A stretch of 53,331 nt of DNA from an uncultured Verrucomicrobiae bacterium (GTDB taxonomy: Bacteria > Verrucomicrobiota > Verrucomicrobiia > Limisphaerales > J093). Shown here piece by piece: positions 5,985 to 13,992 of the stretch (position 1 is the stretch's first letter; each line of letters starts with the position of its first letter). The notes below the pieces were generated by a model. It was not told where the DNA came from, made no database searches, and was given only the letters and a program-made list of their open reading frames with translations. A program made the position numbers and the translations under genes. Location: contig CALFAV010000058.1 in the NCBI GenBank assembly GCA_937946835.1, positions 1-53,331 of the forward strand, written 5' to 3'.

Positions 5985-7496
5985 TCAGAAGATCCGCAGG
6001 TTGTCCACCATCACGCAGCGCCGCACGCGGGTGAAGGTGCGCGGGTTGCAGATGCCCTCGCCGGTGGTGGTGGCAATCGAGAAGTTGGCGTAGCCCTCGC
6101 CGCCCACACCCAAGCCGGCCATGCAGGAGCCGTTTTTGACGAACAACGTGGTCTCCAGCGCCCGGGCCATCGCGGTCATGTGCGCCACGTTGTGGGAGTG
6201 AATCATGGCCGAGTGCCGGTACCCGTGCTCGGCCTTCTTGGCCAGGGCAATGCCTTCCTCGACCGACCGGACCCGCACGATGGGCAGGAAGGGCATCATC
6301 TGCTCCTCGAGCACGAAGAGGTGATCCGCCGGGGTCTCGGCGAAGAGCAGTTGCGTGTCGGCCGGAATGTTCGCCCCCGCCGCGGCGGCCAGCACGGCCG
6401 GGTCCTTGCCGATAAGGTCGCGGTTGACCACCGGATGCGGGCAGCCGGCGCCCTGGCCGGGTGGAAAGACAAAGGCAGCCTTGGTAAGGCGCTCGACCTG
6501 GGCGTCAGACAACCGCACCGCCCCGTGCTTTTCCAGTGCGGCCAGGAACGGTTGGAAAACCTTGTCCAGCACGAACACCTCCTTCTCGCCGATGCACAGG
6601 AGGTTGTTGTCATAGGCCGCGCCGAAGACCACGTTGCGCGCGGCCCGGTCCAGGTCCGCGGTGTCGTCCACCAGCACGGGCGGGTTGCCGGGGCCGGCGC
6701 AGATGGCGCGCTTGCCGGTCTGCATGGCGGCCTTGACCACCCCCGGTCCGCCGGTGACGCACAGCAGCCGGACCAACTCGTTTTTGGCGATGGCCTGGAA
6801 GGACTCGAGGGTGGGTTGCTCGATGATGCAGGCCAGGTTTTCGATGCCCAGTTCGGCGTGAATGGCCTCGTTGAAGGCCCGGATGGCGGTCACGGCACAG
6901 CGCACCGCCGCCGGGTGCGCGTTGAAGACCACGGCGTTACCGGCCGCCGCCATGCTGATGATGTTGCAGGCGGCGGTGGGAATCGAGTGCGTGCTGGGCG
7001 TCACCGCGCCGATGACCCCCACCGGCGCGTACTCCTCGAGCGTGATGCCGTGGTCGCCGCTCAGGCCGTCGGGGTGCAGAAACTCCACCCCCGGGATGCC
7101 GCGCTGGGCTTTGAGTTTTTCGGTTTTGTGGTCGAGCCGCCCGATCTTGGTCTCCTCCAACTCGAGCCGCGCCCAGGGCACGGCGTTGAAGTCGCACAGG
7201 CGCTTGACGATCTCGACGACCTTGGCGCGGCCGGCCACGCCTTTTTCGGACAACTGCAGGTAGGCCTCGTGCGCGGCGGCGCAGGCCTCGTCGGCGTCTT
7301 GAAACACGCCAAACTTCCCGCGGCGGGCCGGGGCGGACGCTTTGGCGCTGGTTGGGCAGCCGCAAACCGGGTTGATCGTTGGGGCCGGCGCCGCGGCGGG
7401 GGCGGCCGCCGGCGGAGTCGCGGGAGCCACGCCCCCCAGGCGACTCAGCACTTCGCTGACGATGTCACGGATGAGGGCTTCGTTCACGGTGCTCAT
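5985..7496 (-). CDS. BMC CoA-acylating aldehyde dehydrogenase (PduP/EutE type)
   Basis: This 503-aa enzyme should convert lactaldehyde (or propionaldehyde-like substrate) plus CoA and NAD+ to acyl-CoA. The catalytic cysteine is C301 in NNLLCIGEK, equivalent to NNLPC in PduP. VTGGPGVVKAAMQTGKRAI (247-265) and AGPGNPPVLVDDTADL are the usual cofactor and substrate blocks. Residues 1-22 (VNEALIRDIVSEVLSRLGG) form an amphipathic helix very like the PduP encapsulation peptide, followed by an Ala/Pro linker to about residue 60 containing CGC. It lies between two BMC-P genes in the operon. Confidence 0.95.
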   Translation of the reverse strand: MSTVNEALIRDIVSEVLSRLGGVAPATPPAAAPAAAPAPTINPVCGCPTSAKASAPARRGKFGVFQDADEACAAAHEAYLQLSEKGVAGRAKVVEIVKRLCDFNAVPWARLELEETKIGRLDHKTEKLKAQRGIPGVEFLHPDGLSGDHGITLEEYAPVGVIGAVTPSTHSIPTAACNIISMAAAGNAVVFNAHPAAVRCAVTAIRAFNEAIHAELGIENLACIIEQPTLESFQAIAKNELVRLLCVTGGPGVVKAAMQTGKRAICAGPGNPPVLVDDTADLDRAARNVVFGAAYDNNLLCIGEKEVFVLDKVFQPFLAALEKHGAVRLSDAQVERLTKAAFVFPPGQGAGCPHPVVNRDLIGKDPAVLAAAAGANIPADTQLLFAETPADHLFVLEEQMMPFLPIVRVRSVEEGIALAKKAEHGYRHSAMIHSHNVAHMTAMARALETTLFVKNGSCMAGLGVGGEGYANFSIATTTGEGICNPRTFTRVRRCVMVDNLRIF

Positions 7497-7567
7497 GGCG
7501 GAATCGGAACAATTGGATCAGGGGTTGCCCCACGCACGCCGGCCGTGGGGCCGGTGTCCATGCCGGT

Positions 7568-7885
7568 TCAGGTTTGGGTTTTCGCGCTGTAGATCACCCG
7601 GCCCAGCACATCCACGGTGTCCACGATGCCCACGATGACCGCGTCCACCGGGGCGTCTTTCAGTCCGGGCGCCAGTCGGGCACTGCTGCCCTGGCAGAAC
7701 ATCACCATCTCGCCGATCCCGGCTCCCACGCTGTCCACGGCCACAATGGTGTTCACGCCGGGGCGGAAGCGGGTGGGGTCCTTGTCGTCCACCAGCATGG
7801 GCCGAAGCAGGAGCAGCTTGCGGCCGCTCATGGCGGCGTCCTTTTTGGTGGCCACCACCGCGCCTTCGACTTTGGCCAGGAACAT
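7568..7885 (-). CDS. BMC-P shell pentamer protein (EutN/CcmL family), copy 1
   Basis: This 105-aa protein starts MFLAKVEGAVVATKKDAAMSGRKLLLLRP and contains VNTIVAVDSVGAGIGEMVMF, the most canonical EutN/CcmL signature of the three copies. DAVIVGIVDTV forms the last strand. Having three different BMC-P genes and no BMC-T gene is characteristic of PVM-type loci. It lies 71 nt upstream of the aldehyde dehydrogenase and 90 nt downstream of a BMC-H gene. Confidence 0.95.
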   Translation of the reverse strand: MFLAKVEGAVVATKKDAAMSGRKLLLLRPMLVDDKDPTRFRPGVNTIVAVDSVGAGIGEMVMFCQGSSARLAPGLKDAPVDAVIVGIVDTVDVLGRVIYSAKTQT

Positions 7886-7975
7886 GGCGGAGAGGTCGGA
7901 ATCGGGAGCCCGGAAGTCGGAAAACGGCGCGTGCCGGCCGGGGCTGACTCCGCGCTTCTGACTTCCGCTTCCCGA

Positions 7976-8257
7976 CTACTTTTTCTTCGGCAACACGGCG
8001 TCCACGTCCGGGTGCGGACGCGGGATGACGTGCACGCTGACCAGCTCGCCCTGGATGGCCTTGACGGCCTGGGCGCCGGCGTCCACGGCGGCCTTGACCG
8101 CCGCCACGTCGCCCACGACCACCGCGGTGACCAGGGCGTTGCCGACCTGGGTCATCGGGCCGGCCAGTTCCACGTTGGCGGCCTTGAGCATGGCGTCGGT
8201 GCCCTCGACAAGGGCGACCAGGCCGCGGGTTTCCAGGAGTCCAATGGCTTGAGGCAT
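7976..8257 (-). CDS. BMC-H shell hexamer protein with atypical pore motif, copy 3
   Basis: This 93-aa protein has the BMC-H core: AIGLLETRGLVALVEGTDAML, then [17 protein letters not shown] and VSVHVIPRPHPDV. The segment aligned to the central-pore loop of PduA (KIGSG) reads QVGNA, so Lys, Ser and the second Gly are all replaced. The usual RGD after the pore strand is VGD. These changes should alter pore size and charge. It sits between the kinase and BMC-P copy 1. A KKK tail ends the protein. Confidence 0.95.
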   Translation of the reverse strand: MPQAIGLLETRGLVALVEGTDAMLKAANVELAGPMTQVGNALVTAVVVGDVAAVKAAVDAGAQAVKAIQGELVSVHVIPRPHPDVDAVLPKKK

Positions 8258-8293
8258 AGGCAGAGTTCGGAGTTGAGGGTGAAAGGGGAACGG

Positions 8294-9484
8294 TTAATTC
8301 GGGGAGTTTTCCAAAAAGCGTTTGACCTCGCGGGCCACGACCAATTCCTCGTTGGTCGGGATGACCAGTACTTTGACCGGCGCGTCCGGCGGGCTGATGA
8401 GCGCTTCCTGCGCGCGGGTGGCGGTGTTTTGCGCGGGATCGAGCGCGATGCCAAACGCCTCCAGTCCGGCGCAAACCGCGGCCCGGATTTCGGCGCGGTT
8501 TTCGCCGATGCCGGCGGTGAAGACCAGGGCCTCCAGCCCGCCCAGCGCCACCAGGTAGGCCCCGAGCCAGCGGCGGATTTCGTGCACGAAGAAGTCCAGG
8601 GCCGCACGCGCCCGGGCATTGCCCTGTGCGGCGGCGGCCAGGATGTCGCGGAGGTCGTTGGAGACCCCGCTGACGCCCTTGAGGCCGGCCTCGCGGCAGA
8701 GTTGGTGCTCGACCTCGTCCAGGCTCAATCCCAGCGTGCGCATCACCAGGGGCACGGCCATGGCATCGAGGTCACCCACGCGGTTGTTGTGCGGCAGCCC
8801 GGACTGCGGGCTGAGGCCGAGGCTGTTGCCGATGGCCAGGCCGTTGCGAAGGGCGGTGAGGCTGGAACTGCCCCCCAGGTGACAGGAGATCACCCGCAGC
8901 GGCGGCTCCCCGACCGGCGTGGCGCCGCCGTCCAGGTAGAGGTGGCGCACGCGGGCCGCGACATCCGGTCGCCCCAACAACTCGGCGGAGCGTTCGGCGA
9001 TGTATTTGTGGCTGGCGCCGTGAAACCCCCAGCGGCGCACGCCGGCTTCGTACCAGGATTGCGGGACGCCGTAGCGGGTGGCCGCGTCCGGCAACCACTG
9101 GTAGAACGCGGTCTCGAACAGCCCGACCAACGGCACGCCGGGCAGTCGTCGGGCAAACAGCCGGATGCCCTTGACGTAGGGAGGATTGTGTGCCGGCGCG
9201 ATGGTGTTGTACGCCTCCATCGCCTGCACCACCGGTTCATCCAGCCGCACGCAGCCGGTCACCCCCCGGGCCAGGACGGTTTTGAAGCCCACCGCCGCGA
9301 GGTCGCCGGCGGTGGCAATGTGTCCGCTCTGCTGGAGCTGAGCCAGGCAATCTTCGATCGCCTGCGAATGATCGCTCACCCGCTCGAAGCCGCCCTTGTG
9401 CAGGAGGCGTTCGCCGTCGCCGGCAAAATCAAACAGCCGCCACTTGAGCGACGTGCTGCCGAGGTTGGCGACGAGGATTTTCAC
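8294..9484 (-). CDS. ackA: Divergent acetate/propionate-kinase-family enzyme of the BMC operon
   Basis: This 396-aa ASKHA-fold kinase is placed to make ATP from the acyl phosphate produced by PduL, probably lactyl-P. It keeps N7 (VANLGSTSLK), H99 (APAHNPP), H155 (WGFHGASHKY) and E328 (FTAGIGENRAE). By eye, catalytic positions known from Methanosarcina acetate kinase are altered: the HR of GHRVVHGG reads FK (67-68), the FDTAF aspartate is Glu (E124), and the GRSVDTSMG block is GLAIGNSLG (215-223), losing the Arg. It is therefore a separate subfamily, perhaps with a different acyl substrate. Confidence 0.85.
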   Translation of the reverse strand: MKILVANLGSTSLKWRLFDFAGDGERLLHKGGFERVSDHSQAIEDCLAQLQQSGHIATAGDLAAVGFKTVLARGVTGCVRLDEPVVQAMEAYNTIAPAHNPPYVKGIRLFARRLPGVPLVGLFETAFYQWLPDAATRYGVPQSWYEAGVRRWGFHGASHKYIAERSAELLGRPDVAARVRHLYLDGGATPVGEPPLRVISCHLGGSSSLTALRNGLAIGNSLGLSPQSGLPHNNRVGDLDAMAVPLVMRTLGLSLDEVEHQLCREAGLKGVSGVSNDLRDILAAAAQGNARARAALDFFVHEIRRWLGAYLVALGGLEALVFTAGIGENRAEIRAAVCAGLEAFGIALDPAQNTATRAQEALISPPDAPVKVLVIPTNEELVVAREVKRFLENSPN

Positions 9485-9566
9485 GGAGCGGAGTCAGAAT
9501 CTGGGAAACGTGGGAAGCGGCGCGGAATAGCCCGGCCAGGGACATTCCGGCGGCTGACTTCCGCCG

Positions 9567-9845
9567 TCACTGCAGCCACTTGCCGAGGCCGGCCAGGCCT
9601 TCGTGCGGCCGGGGAATGACCTGCACGCTGATGACCTGGCCCACCTGCGAGGCCGCGGCGGCGCCGGCGTCGGTGGCGGCTTTGACCGCCGCCACGTCGC
9701 CCCGGAAAAAGGAGGTGACGTAGCCGCTGCCGATTTTTTCCCAGCCCACGAGGGTGACGTTGGCGGCCTTGAGTGCGGCGTCGCTGGCTTCGAGCAAGGC
9801 GCACAGGCCCTTGGTTTCGATCATGCCGAGTGCTTGGGTAGCCAT
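9567..9845 (-). CDS. BMC-H shell hexamer protein with PduA-like pore, copy 2
   Basis: This 92-aa protein, [30 protein letters not shown], continues with [33 protein letters not shown] and [13 protein letters not shown]. It is the copy closest to PduA and carries the same KIGSG pore loop and RGDV strand. It lies directly upstream of the kinase gene and 98 nt after the BMC-H gene at 9944-10240. It is probably the bulk shell facet protein together with that copy. Confidence 0.96.
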   Translation of the reverse strand: MATQALGMIETKGLCALLEASDAALKAANVTLVGWEKIGSGYVTSFFRGDVAAVKAATDAGAAAASQVGQVISVQVIPRPHEGLAGLGKWLQ

Positions 9846-9943
9846 AGAACGGGGTTCGGTTGCGAGATTTCCTGTTGCAAAGGTTCGGCGCGGTCACGGC
9901 GGCCACGCGGGGCGCTCCGCCGCCGGGTGCTCCGGGCGCGGGG

Positions 9944-10240
9944 TTACTTCGCCGGCCTGGATGGCGCGGCCTCGCCCAAAAAGGATTTGAGCAGGTCCTC
10001 GTGCGGCCGGGCGATGATGTGGGCGCTGATGAGTTCGCCCACCTTGCCGGCGGCCTTGGCGCCGGCGTCCACGGCGGCTTTGACGCTGCCGACATCACCG
10101 CGGCACAGCACGGTGATCATGCCGCCGCCGATGGGGATGGTTTTGATGAGGCTGACGTTGGCGGCCTTGACCATTGCGTCGCTGGCTTCGACCGAGCCGA
10201 CGTAGCCCTTGGTTTCAATCATGCCGAGTGCTTCGCTCAT
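9944..10240 (-). CDS. BMC-H shell hexamer protein, copy 1
   Basis: The 98-aa BMC-H starts [29 protein letters not shown]. Its pore loop reads IPIGGGMIT, giving a triple-Gly pore preceded by Pro rather than Lys. [21 protein letters not shown] and [13 protein letters not shown] complete the fold. A C-terminal tail of about 15 residues, [12 protein letters not shown], extends past the core and would project from the hexamer face. It is the first shell gene after pduL. Confidence 0.96.
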   Translation of the reverse strand: MSEALGMIETKGYVGSVEASDAMVKAANVSLIKTIPIGGGMITVLCRGDVGSVKAAVDAGAKAAGKVGELISAHIIARPHEDLLKSFLGEAAPSRPAK

Positions 10241-10307
10241 GGGGATTGGGGAGTTGGGGGTTGATTCGGAATTTGGAAACGAGCGGTTGCGCGTCAGAAA
10301 GGCCGGT

Positions 10308-10985
10308 TCATTTCACCAGTTCGCACGGCGTGTTGGGTTGGAGGTTGCAGGCGTTGCCCTCGTCGGTGTCAATGTGCACCTCCAGCTTGAAGCTCGGGTC
10401 CACGCGGCATAGCAGTTTGTCGAAGGTGACCGCGCAAGGGCCGCCGACATTGAGACGCATTTCGTCCCCTTGCTTGACCCCGTAAAAGGCGGCGTCCTCC
10501 GGGTGCATGTGCACGTGCCGCAGGGCCCGGATCACGCCTTCCTTCATCTCAAAAAAGCCCGCCGGGCCCATCAACATACAGCCCGGGGTGCCCTTGAGGT
10601 CGCCGGACAGCCGCAGCGGGATGTCAAAGCCCAGCGCAATGGCATCGGTGTACGCCAGCTCAACCTGGTTGAGCGTGCGGCAGGGGCCGAGGATGCGCAG
10701 GTTGGAAATGACCCGACTCCGGGGACCGATCAGCGTGACCGTCTCTTTGGCCGCGAACTGCCCCTTTTGGTAAAGCCACTTGAAGACTTGAAGCTGGTAC
10801 CCCTGGCCGAACAGTGCCTCCACCGCCGCCTGGGTGAGGTGGCAGTGCCGCGCGCTGACGTTGACCACCAATGGGTTGGGTGCAGTGGCCAGCCGGGGCA
10901 AAGGCTTGCCCAGCCGCTGGTAAACCACTTGGCGCACCAAGTGTTCCACCACGGCGCGATGCAGGGTTGGCTGCACGGCTGACAT
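10308..10985 (-). CDS. pduL: PduL-type phosphate acyltransferase
   Basis: This 225-aa protein exchanges CoA for phosphate on the acyl-CoA from the aldehyde dehydrogenase, regenerating CoA inside the shell. Both PduL beta-barrel domains are recognisable. [12 protein letters not shown] holds the first metal-binding His pair, [20 protein letters not shown] and [12 protein letters not shown] follow, [10 protein letters not shown] holds the second His cluster, and [13 protein letters not shown] closes the fold. Residues 8-25 ([19 protein letters not shown]) form an N-terminal amphipathic helix of encapsulation-peptide type, with a short Pro-rich linker. It is the first gene of the operon and diverges from the DeoR gene 86 bp away. 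Confidence 0.96.
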   Translation of the reverse strand: MSAVQPTLHRAVVEHLVRQVVYQRLGKPLPRLATAPNPLVVNVSARHCHLTQAAVEALFGQGYQLQVFKWLYQKGQFAAKETVTLIGPRSRVISNLRILGPCRTLNQVELAYTDAIALGFDIPLRLSGDLKGTPGCMLMGPAGFFEMKEGVIRALRHVHMHPEDAAFYGVKQGDEMRLNVGGPCAVTFDKLLCRVDPSFKLEVHIDTDEGNACNLQPNTPCELVK

Positions 10986-10996
10986 ATTTCGGGTGG

Positions 10997-11025
10997 GAAT
11001 CTCCCAAAAATCAGCTTGGTGTCAA
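10997..11025 (-). promoter_or_regulatory. Putative promoter of the BMC operon
   Basis: On the minus strand a perfect -35 TTGACA (11020-11025) is followed after 17 bp by AGATTC (10997-11002), a weak -10. Transcription would begin shortly before the pduL ATG at 10985. A weak -10 beside a perfect -35 suggests dependence on regulation, and a phased repeat array abuts the -35. Confidence 0.5.
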
Positions 11026-11060
11026 CCAAAATCTTGCAAATTCTTCCAGAATCTTTCACA
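11021..11060. promoter_or_regulatory. 10-bp phased repeats, probable DeoR-type operator
   Basis: Read in 10-base steps from 11031, the sequence is ATCTTGCAAA, TTCTTCCAGA, ATCTTTCACA, three copies of WTCTTNCANA. A weaker fourth copy, GTCAACCAAA, lies at 11021-11030 and overlaps the BMC -35 box. One copy per helical turn would place sites on one DNA face, between pduL and the divergent DeoR gene. Binding by that DeoR protein is inferred from position. Confidence 0.5.
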
Positions 11061-11071
11061 AACCCTCCAAG

Positions 11072-11854
11072 ATGACGCCCGAAGAACGCCAACAACGGCT
11101 CGAGGAGTATTTGCAGCAGGTCGAATTTGCTTCCTTGGAAGAATTGGCCCGCACGGTCGAAGCCTCGGTTTCCACGGTCCGGCGGGATCTTTCCCTGCTG
11201 GAAGCCCGGGGGACGGTGCGACGGACTCACGGGGGGGCGCGCATTGTCAATCCACGCAGCGACGAGTTCGTGTTCAACGCCCGCGACACCCATCAGCTCG
11301 AGGAAAAGGAGGCCATCGGCCGGGCGTGCGCCGAGCTGATTCAGCCGCGCCAGAGCGTGATCGTGGACGCCGGAACCACCTGTTACCACGTGGCCCGATT
11401 CCTTGAGCCGTTGAAGCCGCAAATCATCACCAACTCCCTGCCCGTGGCCAACCTCTTTGCCGCGTCCAGTCAGGTCGAAGTGGTGATGTCCGGCGGGGTC
11501 ATTTACCCGCGGCTGGGGGTGCTGGTGGGACCGCTGGCGGTGGAGTCTTTCACCAAGATGCACGCGGATGTGGCGGTGATGAGTGCCGGGGGCATTACCG
11601 CCGAGGGTCTGACCAACTCCCACGGGCTGCTCATCGAAATCCAGCGGGCGATGATGCGGGCCGCCCGACGGGTCATCTTCTGCCTGGATCACACCAAGTT
11701 CGGTCGGCGGTCCATCAGCCCCCTGGGTGGTTTGGAAGGCATCCACACCCTGGTGACCGATTGGCAGGCTCCAACGGACCTGGTGGAGCTGCTGCGGTCC
11801 CGGGGCATCGAGGTGGTGGTCGCGGCCGCCCCAAACGACCATCGGCCGGGTTGA
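11072..11854 (+). CDS. DeoR family transcriptional regulator of the BMC operon
   Basis: This is 260 aa from ATG 11072, chosen because MTPEERQQRLEEYLQ is the usual DeoR start and the frame upstream is low-complexity. The N-terminal winged helix contains VSTVRRDLSLLEARGTVRRTHGGA, the classic DeoR recognition segment (about 30-55). The sugar-phosphate-binding domain shows VIVDAGTTCYHVARFL, IITNSLPVANLF, VVMSGGVIYPR and CLDHTKFGRRS. DeoR proteins usually repress sugar-catabolic operons and release on a phosphorylated sugar. The divergent arrangement with pduL suggests fuculose-1-P, rhamnulose-1-P or a related ligand (inference). Confidence 0.95.
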   Translation: MTPEERQQRLEEYLQQVEFASLEELARTVEASVSTVRRDLSLLEARGTVRRTHGGARIVNPRSDEFVFNARDTHQLEEKEAIGRACAELIQPRQSVIVDAGTTCYHVARFLEPLKPQIITNSLPVANLFAASSQVEVVMSGGVIYPRLGVLVGPLAVESFTKMHADVAVMSAGGITAEGLTNSHGLLIEIQRAMMRAARRVIFCLDHTKFGRRSISPLGGLEGIHTLVTDWQAPTDLVELLRSRGIEVVVAAAPNDHRPG

Positions 11855-11957
11855 TCGTTTGCCCCCGGGGCGGAGGCATTTTCCGGCCCGCGTCCGGCCC
11901 GGGCACGGTTCCGAAAAAATTTTGCTTTTGCCCGGGAGACCGCCCACCGTTGGCGAC

Positions 11958-12344
11958 ATGACGCGACCGCTGGCGCTTGTCTTTTATGAAAGCCTGCTCG
12001 CCGGCAACCAGTTGATCAACCGACTGGAGACCCTGGACTACCGGACCCGCTCGGTGAGCGATCTGGGGCAACTGCACGAACTGGCCACCGGGGAACGTCC
12101 CCTGGTCATCCTGTTGGAATTGGGCGCCCTGGCCGACCGTGCCTGCGCCGCCATCCGCAGCCTGCGTGCCGATCCCACGACCGCCCACATCCCGGTGGTG
12201 GGCTTTGTGACGGTCAAAACCCCCGAGGACGAGGCTCGGTTAAGCGCCCAGGCCCAACAATCCGGAGCCCGGGTGGTGGTGGGGGAAACCGCGTTGTTGA
12301 CGCATCTGAATACGGTGCTGGACCAGGCCCTTCAGGTGGACTGA
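11958..12344 (+). CDS. Receiver-like domain protein without phosphoacceptor Asp
   Basis: The 128-aa protein starts at ATG 11958. It has the alternating beta/alpha pattern of a CheY-type receiver: PLALVFYES, LVILLELGALADRACAAIRSLRADPTTAHIPVVGFVTV, and an Ala/Val-rich end. The strand-3 acceptor Asp is replaced by Glu (E54 in VILLELGAL), and the acidic pair after strand 1 is missing. It is therefore probably not phosphorylated; Glu could mimic a constitutively phosphorylated state. No output domain or kinase is adjacent. It lies 103 bp after the DeoR gene, but a link to the BMC cannot be shown. Confidence 0.65.
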   Translation: MTRPLALVFYESLLAGNQLINRLETLDYRTRSVSDLGQLHELATGERPLVILLELGALADRACAAIRSLRADPTTAHIPVVGFVTVKTPEDEARLSAQAQQSGARVVVGETALLTHLNTVLDQALQVD

Positions 12345-12438
12345 ACGGAGGCGAAAAAAAGCCGCTGGGCAGGGATCCGCCTTGCCCCGCGGAGCCGGGC
12401 ATCATCCCCGGCGTTTCAGGCGTGGCGGGGAAAAGCGG

Positions 12439-12468
12439 TTGACGCCTCCTCACCTCCCGGCCTAGGGT
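12439..12468 (+). promoter_or_regulatory. Putative tRNA-His promoter
   Basis: TTGACG (12439-12444), an 18-bp spacer, and TAGGGT (12463-12468) precede the tRNA by about 12 bp. The expected transcription start, near 12475, lies just before the mature 5' end at 12481, consistent with a dedicated promoter for a single tRNA gene. Confidence 0.5.
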
Positions 12469-12480
12469 TGGCTCACGGAC

Positions 12481-12559
12481 GGTGGCTGTAGCTCAGCCTG
12501 GTTAGAGCTCCAGATTGTGGATCTGGCTGTCGCGGGTTCAAATCCCGTCAGCCACCCCA
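12481..12559 (+). tRNA. tRNA-His (GTG anticodon)
   Basis: The cloverleaf is complete. The acceptor arm GTGGCTG pairs with CAGCCAC, with the extra 5' G (12481) opposite C73 that is diagnostic of tRNA-His. The anticodon loop TTGTGGA gives GTG at 12517-12519, GGGTTCAAATCCC is the T arm, and CCA is encoded at 12557-12559. Confidence 0.97.
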
Positions 12560-12715
12560 AAAATCCAAACCTTTTCCCCTCGTTCATTGTCCGGCGGAGA
12601 GCCGGCGTTGGCCAATCTCCGATGCCCCCAGGTTGGGCTGGTCGCCCGGGCAATTCACTGCCGGCCCCGGGGCGCGTGATTGACTGGTCCGGCAAATTCG
12701 CCTCATGCTCCGGGC

Positions 12716-13900
12716 GTGAAAATTCCCGCGTTTCTTTCCCTGCTCGCCGGCGCACTGGTGTTCGGTCCTCCGGCCTTCCCCGCGGCCGGACCGCGTTTTT
12801 ACGGCGACCCGCCCGATGAACACCATCCCTGGGCGGTCCACGACGGCAACCGGCCCCAGCCCCCGCGCGTGACCCCTGGGACCTTCAGCCAGCCGGAGCG
12901 CCCCGGCCGGCCGCCCTCGGACGCGATTGTGTTGTTCGACGGGACCGACCTTTCCAAGTGGCAGGGCGAAAAGGGCGGGCCGGCGAAGTGGTTGGTTCGC
13001 GACGGCTACATGGAGGTGGTCCCCGGCACGGGCGAAATCCGCACCCGGGAGGCCTTCGGCGACTGTCAGCTTCATATTGAATGGGCCGCGCCGGCCAAGG
13101 TTGAAGGCGAAGGCCAGGGCCGCGGCAACAGCGGGGTGTTTCTGATGGGCCGGCTCGAAATTCAGGTGTTGGACTCCTACAACAACGTGACCTACGCCGA
13201 CGGCCACGCCGGCGCCTACTACGGGGTCAACCCACCGCTGTGCCTGCCCTTGAATCCCCCGGGCGAATTCCAGGTGTACGACATCGTCTTCCGCCGTCCG
13301 ATCTACCGGGATGGTTTGGTGGTGGACCCGGGCTACGTCACGGTTTTCCTCAACGGTGTCCTGGTTCAAGACCACACCCCGCTCGAGGGGCCCGGGGGTC
13401 ACATGGGCCGTTCCAAACCCGGACCTTTCCCGGAAAAAGGCCCCCTCGCGCTGCAGGATCACGGCAATCCCACCCGCTTCCGCAACATCTGGTACCGCCC
13501 CCTGCCACCGCGGCCTGCCGAAGGCGGTACCGACGGCTGGCTCTCCACCGAAGCGACGCGGGCCAAACGGGCGGAAATTGCCGCCAGCCTCCGGGCCGAC
13601 GCCGCCAGCCTGAAGAATCCCGACAACCCCGTGCCGGAAATGCTCCGCCTGTTGGAGTCGCTGGTCTATGCCGACGACGCCACGGCCCGGCAGCGCGCCA
13701 CCGAACTGGCGGAAACTCATCTCGCCCGCCTCCAGGCGTTGCCGGCGGAACAGCTCGCCGCCAGGCGCGACGAGGTGCGGCACCTGCGGGACGTGTTCCG
13801 CTACCTGGCCCGGCACAAAATCGTGCCGGACGACTTTGCCCCCAAGGTTGCCGTCGAGGAGCTGATCCGCGCACAAGGCTGGGACAAGCGCCGGCCCTGA
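12716..13900 (+). CDS. Secreted DUF1080 (3-keto-disaccharide hydrolase-like) protein
   Basis: This is about 394 aa from GTG 12716, preferred over an upstream TTG because it puts the signal peptide (VKIPAFLSLLAGALVFGPPAF, cut near Ala-Ala) at the N-terminus. The DUF1080 jelly roll shows VLFDGTDLSKWQGEKG, WLVRDGYMEVVPGTGEI, FGDCQLHIEWAAP, NSGVFLMGRLEIQVLDSY and a late QDHGNPTRFRNIWYRPL. Such proteins are abundant in Verrucomicrobia and Planctomycetes, and some hydrolyse 3-keto-glycosides. A helical C-terminal domain (about 295-394) follows. Substrate is unknown. Confidence 0.88.
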   Translation: MKIPAFLSLLAGALVFGPPAFPAAGPRFYGDPPDEHHPWAVHDGNRPQPPRVTPGTFSQPERPGRPPSDAIVLFDGTDLSKWQGEKGGPAKWLVRDGYMEVVPGTGEIRTREAFGDCQLHIEWAAPAKVEGEGQGRGNSGVFLMGRLEIQVLDSYNNVTYADGHAGAYYGVNPPLCLPLNPPGEFQVYDIVFRRPIYRDGLVVDPGYVTVFLNGVLVQDHTPLEGPGGHMGRSKPGPFPEKGPLALQDHGNPTRFRNIWYRPLPPRPAEGGTDGWLSTEATRAKRAEIAASLRADAASLKNPDNPVPEMLRLLESLVYADDATARQRATELAETHLARLQALPAEQLAARRDEVRHLRDVFRYLARHKIVPDDFAPKVAVEELIRAQGWDKRRP

Positions 13901-13992
13901 CCGGGGTCGGGGACTCGGCCCCGGCTATTTTTGTTGCCGCCGGCCTCTCCCTGCCGGCTTGACTGTTCCGGTCTGCGGGACAGTTTGTTGGC

